A stretch of 64,000 nt of DNA from Balanoglossus misakiensis. Lineage: Eukaryota; Hemichordata. The notes beneath the pieces were generated by a model that saw only the letters and a program-made list of their open reading frames with translations, was not told the DNA's origin and did not search any database. Both the position numbers and the translations under genes were made by a program. Positions 14,501-45,058 of this stretch are shown here, piece by piece (the stretch's first letter is position 1; each line of letters begins with the position of its first letter). The stretch is taken from assembly GCA_040954595.2 (NCBI GenBank), contig CM082576.2:6820001-6884000 (forward strand), written 5' to 3'.

Positions 14501-15290
14501 GTCAGTCCGAATGGACTCTGTGTGGATATATTATTCCTATCAATCAAGTAATCCATGCATCCCGAGTTTCCATTAATTATTCCGCAGGTCGTAAACAAAG
14601 AAGCACACACTGACAGTTCAACACTTCCTCGTTTGTTATTTTCCCCGCATTTCCTCGTTTATTTCGTCTTGTGTACTAGCTTTTCTCAAGAGAATCGCAA
14701 TCCCTTGTCAGGCCGTTCCAATTTGTCACCGTGCTCTGTGCCCTTTCGCTCATTCTTTACTTTGTATCTTCTGCCCTTTGTACATTCTTTACCTATCTGT
14801 GTGCCTAATATTTTGACAGTTTGCAGAATGACTATTGTCATGTTTAGTTTAAAGATCCCCACACCAACAATATTGTCACCTCTGCTCATCTTTTGTTTGC
14901 CCTCCCCACACACACACACAGACACACCCCATCCCCACCCCCCTGTATCTCTATCACCCTTTTACTTGCAAAATGTCTGTGGGAATACAATTTGGCTCTA
15001 TTACACTAATATGCAGTCATATTTGATAGGCTGAAGAGCAGCAGCCTAGCACACAAAGGGGCCGTTCACAAAAAATATAGATGACTTTGACCTTCTGGTC
15101 AACTACAGAAATTGATGGTGTTGAACTGCATTACAAGTGGTGACAGTTTTAAGTTTTTCAGTCGGTGTATATTGTCCAAAAATCATTTAGAATTGACCAG
15201 TTAAACAAGAATTCAGTATTTTATCTGGTCCCACTATAAGATATAGTAAACGTGCGATTCCTGGCACGATTCTGAATCCAAATCAAATTG
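11582..15290. other. Atlastin 3' UTR and intergenic DNA
   Basis: AT-rich sequence with no frame that resembles a protein family. It includes GATGAT-rich sequence right after the stop codon (about 11600-11650), several A/T runs, a TACATGTACATGTA motif near 13275 and a CA/pyrimidine-rich patch near 14900-14945. The longest open frame on the plus strand (14555-15034) is low-complexity and lacks splice or family support. Confidence 0.5.
12621..12626 (+). terminator. Candidate poly(A) signal for atlastin
   Basis: AATAAA about 1.04 kb after the atlastin stop codon, followed by an A-rich stretch. It would give a 3' UTR of roughly 1 kb. It is the clearest hexamer I noted there, but other weak signals exist. 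Confidence 0.3.
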
Positions 15291-15420
15291 TGCGGGCGCT
15301 CCTTCCGTCGTGTTGATCACATGATCATCGGAGGCCAATCAAAGCTGTTCATATCGTTGGCCTAGTGTCACATTACAGGGGTAAGAAACGAAAACGACAC
15401 CAGGAAAGGTAGTAAAATAT
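15290..15420 (+). promoter_or_regulatory. Likely promoter and 5' UTR of the B56 gene
   Basis: A short CpG-containing block directly before the start codon, with a CCAAT box in GGCCAATCAAAG near 15331. The ATG at 15421 is followed by only 27 coding bases before the first donor, so the promoter probably lies immediately upstream. A further CpG-rich block at about 15900-16200 inside intron 2 could be part of the same island or a second promoter. Confidence 0.4.
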
Positions 15421-35399
<19,979 letters not shown>

Positions 35400-36591
35400 A
35401 GATGATGAACGGAATGGGTTTAATTTAGAATGGTTCCTAAAAAAAGAAAAACGTCAAGCCCGTCGATCCACCCTCTCGTTCAGAGCTGACCAAGTTTTAG
35501 GCAACTACAGGGTACCAACTCCATGGTGATGGATGGACCACCCCTTCTCCCCCTCCCCACCCTCTCTCAAACCTCTATTCTTGTTGTGATCCCCCCCCCC
35601 CCCAAAGTAAATCAACCACCATCCCACCCTTCCAAAGTACGTACTTAAATTCAGGACCAATGGACAGGCACCTTTGCTTATCCAGTCATTTTCAGTGTCA
35701 TTTACTTCTAGTATATGTCCGTATTTACGTTGTTTCTTAACATATTGGATTTTCTTTTTGTTAGGACTAATTTTTTCCCTCCACAATTTGACCTTTGCCC
35801 CTTAGTGTGACCAGTGCGTGTGTCCAGGGTTGGCATATTGGCTATGAGTCTTCTGTGTTTCTGACATGATGTGAAAGACACTATATAAGCAACAGAAAAA
35901 ATATCAAGCGTCTGCAACACCCTTTTATTTTCATGAACTAATCAGTTTAATCTGCCCTTTAGAATGAAGTTAGGCTGAATCCTGTCAACACAGGGCCAGT
36001 GTACCTAGCCTGATTAAAATATTGCAGTGGAACATGTTCGGGTTTTTGTTCAGCAAGCAAGCACCAACTCCTGGTCCCGATGATGATATGTACACTATTA
36101 TCAAAGTATCCGGCCTGTATGCAAATCAGTGGTCTCGCTGAAATGTACATGACCTCAGCATCTTGCTCTCTGCAGATTTTGTGCCACTGAGATGAGGGAA
36201 GGTATATTCTCTCACTTGTATTTTGGGTTGGCTTTGCTTCAGAGAAAGGACTTAAATCAGTGCGGTTCAGCTGACTCGAGCATTCTTCATCACACGGCAG
36301 CCTAGCTGCTATTCCTGCAGAAAGACACCAACACAACATGAATGAAACTAGTGTGCATAGCTTAACCCCAGAACAGGAAGGCATAGATCAGATCATATTG
36401 ACAGACAACTTGTTGCAGGTGGCATGGCGTCAGACCATGTCATCTGTTTGCAGTCTGCAATGTATCTGTCGATGTAAACATATGACAGAAAAGGAGATAA
36501 AGAACAATATAAGTGGGGGAACGAGCTGGTGATGTTTCGCCGTACAATCACAGAAGCAGTCTCTTAACTATTCTTAATTAAATAATTGTGC

Positions 36592-36597
36592 AATAAA
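36592..36597 (+). terminator. Candidate poly(A) signal for the B56 gene
   Basis: AATAAA about 1.19 kb after the B56 stop. A second hexamer at 38048-38053, followed within 40 bases by TG-rich sequence, would give a 2.65-kb 3' UTR. Either or both could be used. Confidence 0.35.
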
Positions 36598-38439
36598 GTC
36601 CCAGCTTTCTGTGCTAGAAAGCTTAGGAATGGCTAATTCTAAAAAATAGTGTTTTCATCATGTCGTACCCTCTTATGCAGAATATGCTTGGTCGTGTTAA
36701 GGTCACTTGGTATCTCCAATCAAAATTGCTTCAGCAACCAAAAAAAACGACACTTTGAAGGAAAAGTTATGTATTAAAGCGGTAGATTTTTTTCATAGAT
36801 ATTTTGATCGTATTTAGAAGGAAAAAAAACTTGTCTTTTTCGTTTGGTGTTTGACACACACCCCTCTTTATGACGGACATTGCATAGAGTTAACATATTG
36901 CCAAAATACACATTTTACCTTTCATCTTGAGTTGGGCGTGCCCTTTAAGACTGAAGAGGTGAAGTCCAGTACCCATCACCTGGTTCCCATTCCCTGTAGT
37001 GTCTGTCACATGCACTCAACATATATATATATATATATTTTAGACCACGTTAAGAAAAAAGAGGTTTTAAAGTAACTTCCAGATCTTGTGAAGTGAACAT
37101 TACCCAGCCTGCACTTGTAACGAAGTCGACTAACCCTCAGTTCATTTGCTCCTGAAATTTTTTCATCACTGTGCAAAAAATTCTTACAATTTCTTGAAAA
37201 CAAGTAAAAAGCCGGTGGTGATGTTGGTTTCCATATTTCTGTTTCAGTATTAATTTTGAAACACAGTGAACAATATTTAGCAGGATAATTTGTGTCTTCG
37301 GTTTCAAACTAGTTCAGTGGTGTTCATTGTCGAGAAATATATCCACTTGTTTTCTGATTTTTTTTTTTTACCTTTTCTATTTTTTTCTGAATGATGTCAA
37401 TATAACCGTATACAAAAGAAAAAAAACATTCACAGAATGTTATTTGTATTGTAAAAAATTAATACAAAACAGAGAGACCCTGTTTTTTTTTTCACTTGTA
37501 TGATGTGGCCTCAGAGCCATAAAACAGTGTCTAGTGGTGAGTGGTTAATTTTCTCCCGTAGATAATGAAACAAGTAGCGTATCTACTTATCAACACAAAA
37601 AAAAACTTGTCATATGCAATGTTTTTGGACCGCTGAACTATATTCGTGTACCGTTTTTTTTCTGTATGATCAGTTCAATCATGGGAGAAACATTTCTTAA
37701 AGTTTTCTAGTGTAGAACTGTCGCTGTTGACATGCTAAAAGAAAGTGTCTGTGATTTTCGAAATGTGGATGTCGGCAGTTTTAATCACCAAAAAATGTGA
37801 ATTTGTAGTAGTGCCAGTTTTATTGATAACCTTGTAATTATTATTGTAATATTGACCCCCCGCGTCCCCCGAGAATTGTATGTATTACAAATGGCTTTTT
37901 TTCTGTTTCATGTAATATACAGAAGTACTACATAGAAAGGAGAAAAAAAATATTATTATAAAGTCAGCTGGCATTCAATTGTATTCAGTATATAGAACAC
38001 ACAGACGCCTGAAAATTTTCCCTTGTGTACATTATTATTATATTGACAATAAACTGTTGGCCTCTTGTGCCCATTGTGGTATTTTGTAGCGTAAGTTTGT
38101 GAATATGGTCTTTTCAGTTGCTTGTTGGTTTGGCTGGCCTGTGTTTGAACTTGAGCACAGTGCATGGTCCTTATAAGTTTCTGCTTCACTCGAAGCACTG
38201 GTTTGAGGGTTGGTAGGCAAGATTGCAAAAGCAGGTGCCAAGCTGTACTCGTTGATTCCTGCTCGGTAAAGCACAGCGTGCAAACTGCACAAAACGTATC
38301 ATGGCAAAAATGGACAAAAACTGGCAGTTCTATTCGCCATTTCTGCGCTGGCTATTGTGAATAGCGCCCCCACTGCCTGTAGTACGAACGCTTTCTTTTG
38401 CTAATAACCTTGTTATCGATCGTGCAAGCTACGTACACT

Positions 38440-38545
38440 CCCTCTGGAGGTCCAATTTCAACATACAAAACAACGGATTTGGACCAAACCTTGGTGAGGG
38501 TGGGTGGGTGGTGGTGGTGGTGGTGAAAGGGCTAAACAAATCAAG
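38440..38545. repeat. Dispersed repeat with (GGT)n insertion, intergenic copy
   Basis: Second copy of the element at 30940-31035, sharing the AACGGATTTGGACCAAACC core and the GTGAAAGGGCTAAACAAAT tail. Between them lies an expanded GGTGGGTGGGTGGTGGTGG run, absent from the other copy, so a microsatellite has grown inside the element. Confidence 0.5.
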
Positions 38546-39594
38546 GAAGGTAGCCAAGAGATGTGGAACCGCAGCATCAGTCTTTTGTTATTAATAGAGG
38601 TGTTGGATGTGCGGTCGCAATTAACGGGACACACACGGGTACAAAGCGGAATCATGAATGTTGGTATTTTCTTGACATTTTAGTGAAAGTTTAAAGCTGT
38701 CAAACCCACTATTGTACTAAAAAAACAAAAGCAGGGAGAGTACCAGAGGAATCCATTCTGGGGTCGAAGAAACGGGCCAGTTCCCAACATACAATTCTGT
38801 GAATCCTGTTGTATTAGTGACAAGAGGTAAAAAGTTGAAAAGGCTTCATTCATACCTGTCAATACCTCAACATAAAGAGCGCAGTTTATTCTATAGCTGA
38901 ATGACAGGCGTGTTGGTCTAATAACCAGGGACCACTTACAACGAAACAGACGGGGTAAAGCTTGTCTGTTTACAATATTACGGAGAGTTATATATAAGAG
39001 ACCGCCCCTCCCCTATTTCATCTACTCCCAGACAACAATCACACGGAATTTACAACAGGGGCGGGAGTGATAGCGTTTCTTGGGTGCATTCGCAACTGAA
39101 TAACAACGGAAGACATGTCTTGTCTTGTCGCTTCCGCGTAGTCGTGATGTGAGTCGGAGCGGGCAACCACAAAAAGGTATTCTGTACAGTCTGTGTTCAG
39201 ATGTTCACTCATACAAGATTAGTAGTGGCATCCTTTTTGGACAAACACTCTCCACCATAAACACGAACCCACTTCTGCAGAAATGCCACTTATCTGAACA
39301 GATGATTGACCAAAACTTTTTCAAACACTTATCAACTCTATTTCTAATACAAAAAAACCCAGATGTATTATAATATTCTGTTCACGTTGGTGGTGTTAAT
39401 AAATCACTTCAGGGACAAAGTCTCTCTGTCGCTGCCCTTTTCCCATTAATTATGTTTGATACAAGACACCGTTTCTGTTCTTCTGCGTGTGGATATATAG
39501 TGAATCAACGTACGACCACTCACCGTGAACTTCCATACCGCTTGTATAACATGAGAGTTAAAACTCGCCCAAAATGAATAATAGTTGTTTAACG

Positions 39595-39600
39595 TTTATT
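39595..39600 (-). terminator. Candidate poly(A) signal, ninjurin-like gene A
   Basis: AATAAA read on the minus strand, 240 bases beyond the stop codon at 39840. It lies in an AT-rich stretch. Support is positional only. Confidence 0.3.
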
Positions 39601-39839
39601 CATTTTGGCGAGATTTTTTTCTCATATCCTACAAACGGGACAATTTTAATCATTGGGTTACAAAATGTAAAACAGAGGTGATATAGGTTCGTTGTCAACG
39701 TCATCATGACTTTCAACATGTGACGTTGGTAAAATAAACCTCATCGAGCACTGGGGTTCACAGTCAGCCTCTGGACATCATGTTCATGGTCGGATAGAAA
39801 CTAGTTCACGTCATTTTTGGCCCTCGCTTAAATACGACA

Positions 39840-41125
39840 TTAGACCTGTTGAATATCACTCTGAACGATGAAAACCACGTAAGCAATGGTCGACACCAGC
39901 GACACCAGACTGAGGCAGCAGGCGGCAAACGTGGTCGCGTTGTTCCAGTAACGGAGTGTTTTCTTGTAAAGTCCGCGGTTGACGCAGTGGCACATGGCGA
40001 CAGACGCTTCTTGGCCGTCGTTCCTGTCCACGTCGACCGATCCCACAAGGAACAGGAGGAGCCCGAGGACCAATTCCAGCACGACACACACGCACGTGAT
40101 GGCTATGGTGAACTGCCAGAGACCTGTGGGCACGCTGTCTTGCTTGTTGGTCACCAGCATTGATAACAGTAACCCGACGTGAATGATGAAGAGCGAGAAA
40201 CCTAAAACACCAGCAGTGGCTGTCTTCACCGTGGAGTACGTGTTCAATAGGATGCCAAACTTTTTGGGGGGTGACAAGAAAAACAGAAATTATCACGAGT
40301 TATAAAAAAATAAGCCATTCCAAGTTTTCACGATTCCAAAGAGTGTAGATGAAGTCTCAGTGTTACACACGTGCTGAAATGCGATGTGCTTATGTCGGAA
40401 TTGTACATATTGCTTATAGTGTACAACTGTATTGTGGTGTAGTGAATTTTGGTGTGGTGTAAGGACTTTTTGTTTTTTGTTTATTCCATGCTAATAACGG
40501 ATGACAATATGGGTCTACGCATGGACAGTTCATTTTTAAAACGGTGTTAAAAGTTAGAAGATAGGATCTGGTCCAAAATTGAATATTTCACTAGAAGAGA
40601 AAAGATTTGGACCATGGACGTGGTTGGACGAAAAATGAAGAACAAAACCGCACCTGTTCTATGTATGTACAAAAACCTACATTACGATTTCAATACATGT
40701 CATCCAAAATGCCAACACCACGAATTTTTTTAGACTCGTGAAAGCACTAAGGTGCAGTTGTTCACGGTGGCAATCTATAAATGATTGTCTGGCAACGTTT
40801 GGTATCAGAATTTTGCAGGTGAAGTTTTCCTAGATCCTCTTACCCTTCGTTTGGGTTCACCGTCGCACTCCCATTCGATCTTCGGATCCAACTGTTCGAT
40901 CGGAAACTCGTCTCCGTGTTCGGGCGCAACGACGACGCCAGTCTCCCTGCCTTTGAGCAGCACCGTCTCGGAGTCCAGGTAGAAGAGGTCGCCCAGGGCT
41001 CTGCGCGTCAGCTTCTGCTTGGGGAGCCAAATCTTGCTCCTCATGACGTACGGCCCCTGGGCCAGGACTCCGGTCACCGTCAGACCTGCAACTGTTTGCG
41101 GGTCGACTTGGCTAAACTCAGCCAT
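39840..41125 (-). CDS. Ninjurin-like membrane protein A with unrecognised N-terminal domain
   Basis: Two coding exons on the minus strand, 41125-40844 and 40259-39840, joined in phase 0 (ARG-coding AGG|GTAAGA to AAAAAG|TTT), give 233 residues. Residues about 20-94 form a soluble domain conserved in the neighbour at 42809 but not recognised by me (GPYVMRSKIWLPKQKLTRR, FPIEQLDPKIEWECDGEP). Residues 95-233 look ninjurin-like. An N-terminal hydrophobic helix (about 105-130) starts TVKTATAGVLG, a second helix (about 144-169) carries VVLELVLGLLLFLVG, and a third begins at LRYWNNATTF, echoing the FLNN-type start of the last ninjurin helix. Ninjurins are small plasma-membrane proteins; vertebrate NINJ1 oligomerises to rupture membranes in lytic death. 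The loop with a CHC motif is longer than in vertebrate ninjurins. The start at 41125 has a good context (A at -3, G at +4). The ninjurin call is resemblance by eye and the function is unknown. Confidence 0.6.
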
Positions 41126-42808
41126 GATTTCCACCGAGAAGAAATGGATACTACGTCGGAAAAACGATACCCTGTCACACGGCATACATAACAAAAGGAC
41201 GCGGCCAGATTTTCACCAGTCGCAGGTCACTCCGGTGGGTCCCTAGAAGGAAGTACCTTGGGGCATTTGCCTTCCGCTGCCATAGCAACTCAACAACATG
41301 CGCAAGCAATGGATTCGTTCCGGTCGAAGAAAGGGGAACCTGCGTGTAAGATTTATTATGCTGTTTGGAGCTGTCTTTCTGCCTTTCAGGCGTCCCAAAC
41401 ACTCCCTGTACCTGTATAAAACACAATAAGGCGCAAACAGATCCTGACAGCCATTTTGAATCTCACATAGGACATTATTCAAATGATGGTGGCGCAACGA
41501 AGACGTCAGGTAGACCGCCCGTTTGTTTAGAGATGCTTGCAAGGGCAGTCGCCAATGACAACAGAAAAACACACATGAATTGAGGTCGACAGTTACACAA
41601 TGATTGTGTTTTGTAATCTTATGGACTCCCCCACCCACCACCCCACTGCACATAGAGGCGTACAGTGCACTATGATCGATTGTTATGAATCAAGAGAAGA
41701 TATCGCCAATTCACGAACTTACATCAACAGCAGTCGCATTGTCAGTTTGATGCGGGAGTCGATATTGTGCCACCGGACCAGAGAAGAACATTATGTGAAG
41801 GAACTTTTCAAATTGAAGGTCAGAAGAAAAGAGTGAAAGATTCATTTCCAACACGATACACATCACAGAGTTTGAAAACGCATTTAATTTATTTTTTCTT
41901 AGAAGAGTAACTCCTTCTTGCTAACCTCGTAAAAGTATATCATGTACATTACCCATCGCATGCAGAGAAATTCCTGCGATGCCATTAGTTCAGTTTTTCG
42001 ATATTACATGAACGACTTCGGTCTAATAATGTTTTTTTTAATTCAAAGAAAGAAACGAAGTAAGTGTCGAAGAACAAATTGATACATGGTTTAAGAAGCA
42101 CATATACGAACTCAGAGGAGTCGCCTATTCCCGTTAAGGAAGTAAAATTACCTATAAAGGGTGAAAAAATTGGTTTTTGTCTGTGATTCAAAGGGGGTTG
42201 AAACCCTACCTATAAGTTCTGCTTACCCCCTCCCCACCCCCACCATATAGGCCTAAGTGTCTCCTAGTCAGTTCGTCGAACCATACCCTCTTTCCGAGGT
42301 ATGTCTCTACACTGGGGAAAGAAATCAAGGCAGAGCTAGAGTCTGACTTCTTAGCGGTTTTGTCTCTTCTCCTGGGCTAATACAAAATACACAGGCCATA
42401 CCACAAGTTTTACTGTGTGTGGCTACGCTACCACCGCAACTTTATTACAACAATAGTGATACAACAATTGAACTCTTACATGGCAGCTCAGAAAATACGC
42501 CTAGACCCCGCCCTAAAAAACAGAGCTTATAAAACCCTTTTATAGGGAAAATTCCTCTGAAAAAGCGTTGGGTCCCTGAACCAAAACAGAAAAGAAAAGA
42601 AACTAAAAAATTTAACGGATCACAAGGCGACTTGACTGGCCGGTGGTAGCGCGTAGACTGACCTGATTACCCCACCTACTTGATATTCATACTCCCATAA
42701 ACAGCGCCCTCACGAAACAACAAAACATTTATTTCTCTCTATACGTTGTACCTTGAGAAATAACATTTGATAAGTGTTGAAAGACAGTGTCTTTTTGCAA
42801 TATCCTGG
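41126..42808. other. Spacer between the two ninjurin-like genes
   Basis: It should hold the promoter of gene A at its left side (CpG-containing 41126-41340) and the 3' end of gene B at its right. Small open frames on both strands overlap each other and lack family resemblance. A C-rich patch sits at 42227-42245. I see no RNA gene. Confidence 0.45.
42728..42733 (-). terminator. Candidate poly(A) signal, ninjurin-like gene B
   Basis: AATAAA on the minus strand 76 bases after the stop codon at 42809, a usual distance for a short 3' UTR. Confidence 0.4.
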
Positions 42809-43853
42809 TTATCCACCAGTAGTACTGGTGTCGCTCGAGTTCTGAATTAGAATGACCACATAGGAGATGGTTGCCACCAGCGACATGGCGCCCAACATGC
42901 AGGCAGCGAACATCACCGTATTGTTCCAGTAGCGGAGCGTTTTCTTGTACACGCCAAGGCCACAGCAGTCGCACATGGCGACTTCCGTCTCGGGTCCGTC
43001 GCCGTCGTCAATGTCGACGACGCCGGTGAGGTACAGCAAGAGCGCGAGGACAAGTTCCAGGAGGAGGCATGCGGACACAGCCACGTAGGTGAACGGCGTC
43101 AGCCCATCGGTCACCGTAGTCTTCTTTTCAATGACCAATAAGCTGACGAGTAGACCGATGTGGGTGATGAACAGACCGAAATCCAGCACGCCGATGCCAG
43201 CGGTCTTCACCGTAGTGTAGCTGTTGAACATGCCGTACTATAAAACAATGAAAATGAAAACTGTAAACTTAAAATCGATAAAGAAATTAAGATGTACTAA
43301 TAGAAAAAAAAAACATCTGATAAGTTCAGATGGCCATCATGTTAGGTGAATGTTTCATTCACCCCATTCTTTCAAGGCGACGAACAGAAATCAACTGTCC
43401 ATTTCTCTCAAATCACATTTGTGTCATTAAAAATGTCTACATGTATTTTCATTTCATGTCCGTGACATCAGAAAAAATACGTACATACATACAGCGCACT
43501 TGCTGCATACATGTATACATAAAATTTACCTTTCTTGCTGGTTCGCCTTCACACAACCATTCTAACTGAGGGTTTAACTTTTCAATTGGAAAAGCACCTG
43601 TGGAATCTGGTGCCACCATGTCATTTCCCTGGCTAGACTTGAGGAGTATCGTGCCAGGATCGAGGCAGAACAGTTTGCCCATCACACTTCGCGTCAGGCG
43701 TTCCTTGGACAGCCATATTTTCCCCTTCATCGCGTACGGTCCGGACGCCATGGTGCCGTTGACGAACACGCCATTCTGCTGCTGGGCGCCTCCGGCTGCA
43801 TCGCTGAAGGCTTTCCTACTTGTGCCAGGTTTGGGGTCCTGTTCATCTGCCAT
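42809..43853 (-). CDS. Ninjurin-like membrane protein B with unrecognised N-terminal domain
   Basis: Two minus-strand exons, 43853-43530 and 43237-42809, join in phase 0 (AGAAAG|GTAAAT to TTATAG|TACGGC) to 250 residues. The intron position is identical to that of the gene at 39840, so the two are tandem duplicates. The N-terminal 33 residues are variable and rich in Gly/Gln. The shared unknown domain follows (GPYAMKGKIWLSKERLTRS, FPIEKLNPQLEWLCEGEP). Then come the hydrophobic helix FGLFITHIGLLVSLLVI, the membrane helix LLLELVLALLLYLTGVV, an acidic loop with a CDCC cluster, and the last helix opening with LRYWNNTVMFAACMLG. The segment LGVYKKTLRYWNN is almost the same in both copies, hinting at a constrained membrane-entry motif. 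Topology and the ninjurin relation are inferred from helix spacing and the WNN motif; an unrelated three-helix family remains possible. Confidence 0.6.
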
Positions 43854-44371
43854 TCCAACTTCTCTTGCTTGAGTGTGATGTCAGTCCCCGTGTGTCGGTC
43901 GGTCAGTCAGTCAGTGAAACCGCAGTGGAGGTCACGTGACGCGCAAAAAGTTATCTGTTCCCCAGGCAGTACTGGCTGTGGCGGTCGAAAGAACCCACTC
44001 TCACCGAGAACACCTCAGGCACTACTTTCTTGCCATCGCTTCATGATACCCGGAAGACATGACCTGTGGCGGCGTTGCTATAGATACGTAACTCAAATTA
44101 CAATCGCACCAATAGCTATATATACATGCACACAAAAGGTACTGACCCCTTTTGCCCTTGCCATGTACTTATTCTTCTTGACACGGTGTATGAACACTGT
44201 GTGTACAGTCTCTTGGTTTTCAGTTGAGGCATTCGTGAACAAAATCAATTTGCTGTAGTCGCAGTTGATAAACAACCACTGTGGTTTGGCCTAAACGACC
44301 ACTTTAAATGCAATTTTGTCCTCTTTAGGCGCAGAGAGCTATCGATGCCTACCCGAGTCATTTGCTCACAG

Positions 44372-44440
44372 CATGGAGGTACTAGAGAGAAGGAGCGAGG
44401 ACGGGTTTTAAGCGGATTAACTCTCTCTAGTACCTCCATG
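44372..44440. repeat. Perfect 19-bp inverted repeat with 31-base loop
   Basis: CATGGAGGTACTAGAGAGA at 44372-44390 is matched exactly in reverse complement at 44422-44440. Perfect arms of this length imply recent origin or constraint. Either a foldback element or a short hairpin; no target duplication was identified. Confidence 0.75.
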
Positions 44441-45011
44441 GTTGTAACACCAACTCTAATAGGAGTTTTTCCAATAATATTTATCGAATGAAACAGCTTA
44501 GACAGGTGATTGAGGGCGCTAATTCATGAACCGACATGTGTGATGTGCTTGGACAGAGGCGTGGAGATGTCCTAATAATATACAAATGTAGAAGGTTATT
44601 CTGAACTGGACGGTAACATTAATTTGGAAGTGGGACGAGCCTCCTGTGTGGTGACATTTTCGCTACCATTATAGAGTGGGACCGTCTCAGTTTCGTAGTT
44701 CACAAAGTTCAACCACAAACTTACTCAGAAATAAATTGTGGCAATGTAATCACTGGCAGTTATCAGAAAAGTTTCCGAAACAAAAAAGTGGCCCGACAGG
44801 AAACTAAACGTGACCATATATCTAGTTAACCAGTTATCAGGACAGTTTGGAACATAAGGAAAATAAGTGGTTGGTTTGAAAAATCGGCACGAGGCGAAGA
44901 ATGGTTATCATTTACGTTAAACTCGGTGTAATGTCGCCTGGTGATACTTGTACCTTTAATCATGTCAAGAATAAAACAACTCGAGTTTTAGTTACAACAC
45001 GTAAATCGGTA

Positions 45012-45017
45012 TTTATT
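45012..45017 (-). terminator. Candidate poly(A) signal, carboxypeptidase 1
   Basis: AATAAA on the minus strand 42 bases past the stop codon at 45059. Short 3' UTRs are common for secreted digestive enzymes. Confidence 0.45.
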
Positions 45018-45058
45018 TCAAAAGCCGGCAATGAAGGCGAACACTTCCCCCCATTGAC

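Larger units (their letters stand above)
35400..39839. other. B56 3' UTR and intergenic DNA
   Basis: No credible coding exon is seen. The first part is presumably the 3' UTR of the B56 gene. Visible items: a 13-base C run at 35591-35603, candidate poly(A) hexamers at 36592 and 38048, an (AT)n run at 37021-37038, A/T-rich sequence with many homopolymers between 37.2 and 38.0 kb, and a repeat copy at 38440-38545. A CpG-containing block at 38.9-39.2 kb has no gene that I can attach to it. Confidence 0.5.
43854..45058. other. Spacer between ninjurin-like gene B and carboxypeptidase 1
   Basis: The left part (43854-44100) is CpG-containing, with a short GTCG/GTCA tandem near 43895, and presumably carries the promoter of the minus-strand ninjurin-like gene B. 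The middle holds the 19-bp inverted repeat at 44372-44440. The right end contains the carboxypeptidase 3' UTR. No coding sequence is recognised. Confidence 0.45.

Noticed and set aside
14555-15034. 159-codon plus-strand frame before the B56 gene
   Set aside because: Pyrimidine-rich low-complexity composition, His/Pro/Thr repeats, and no homology or splice context.
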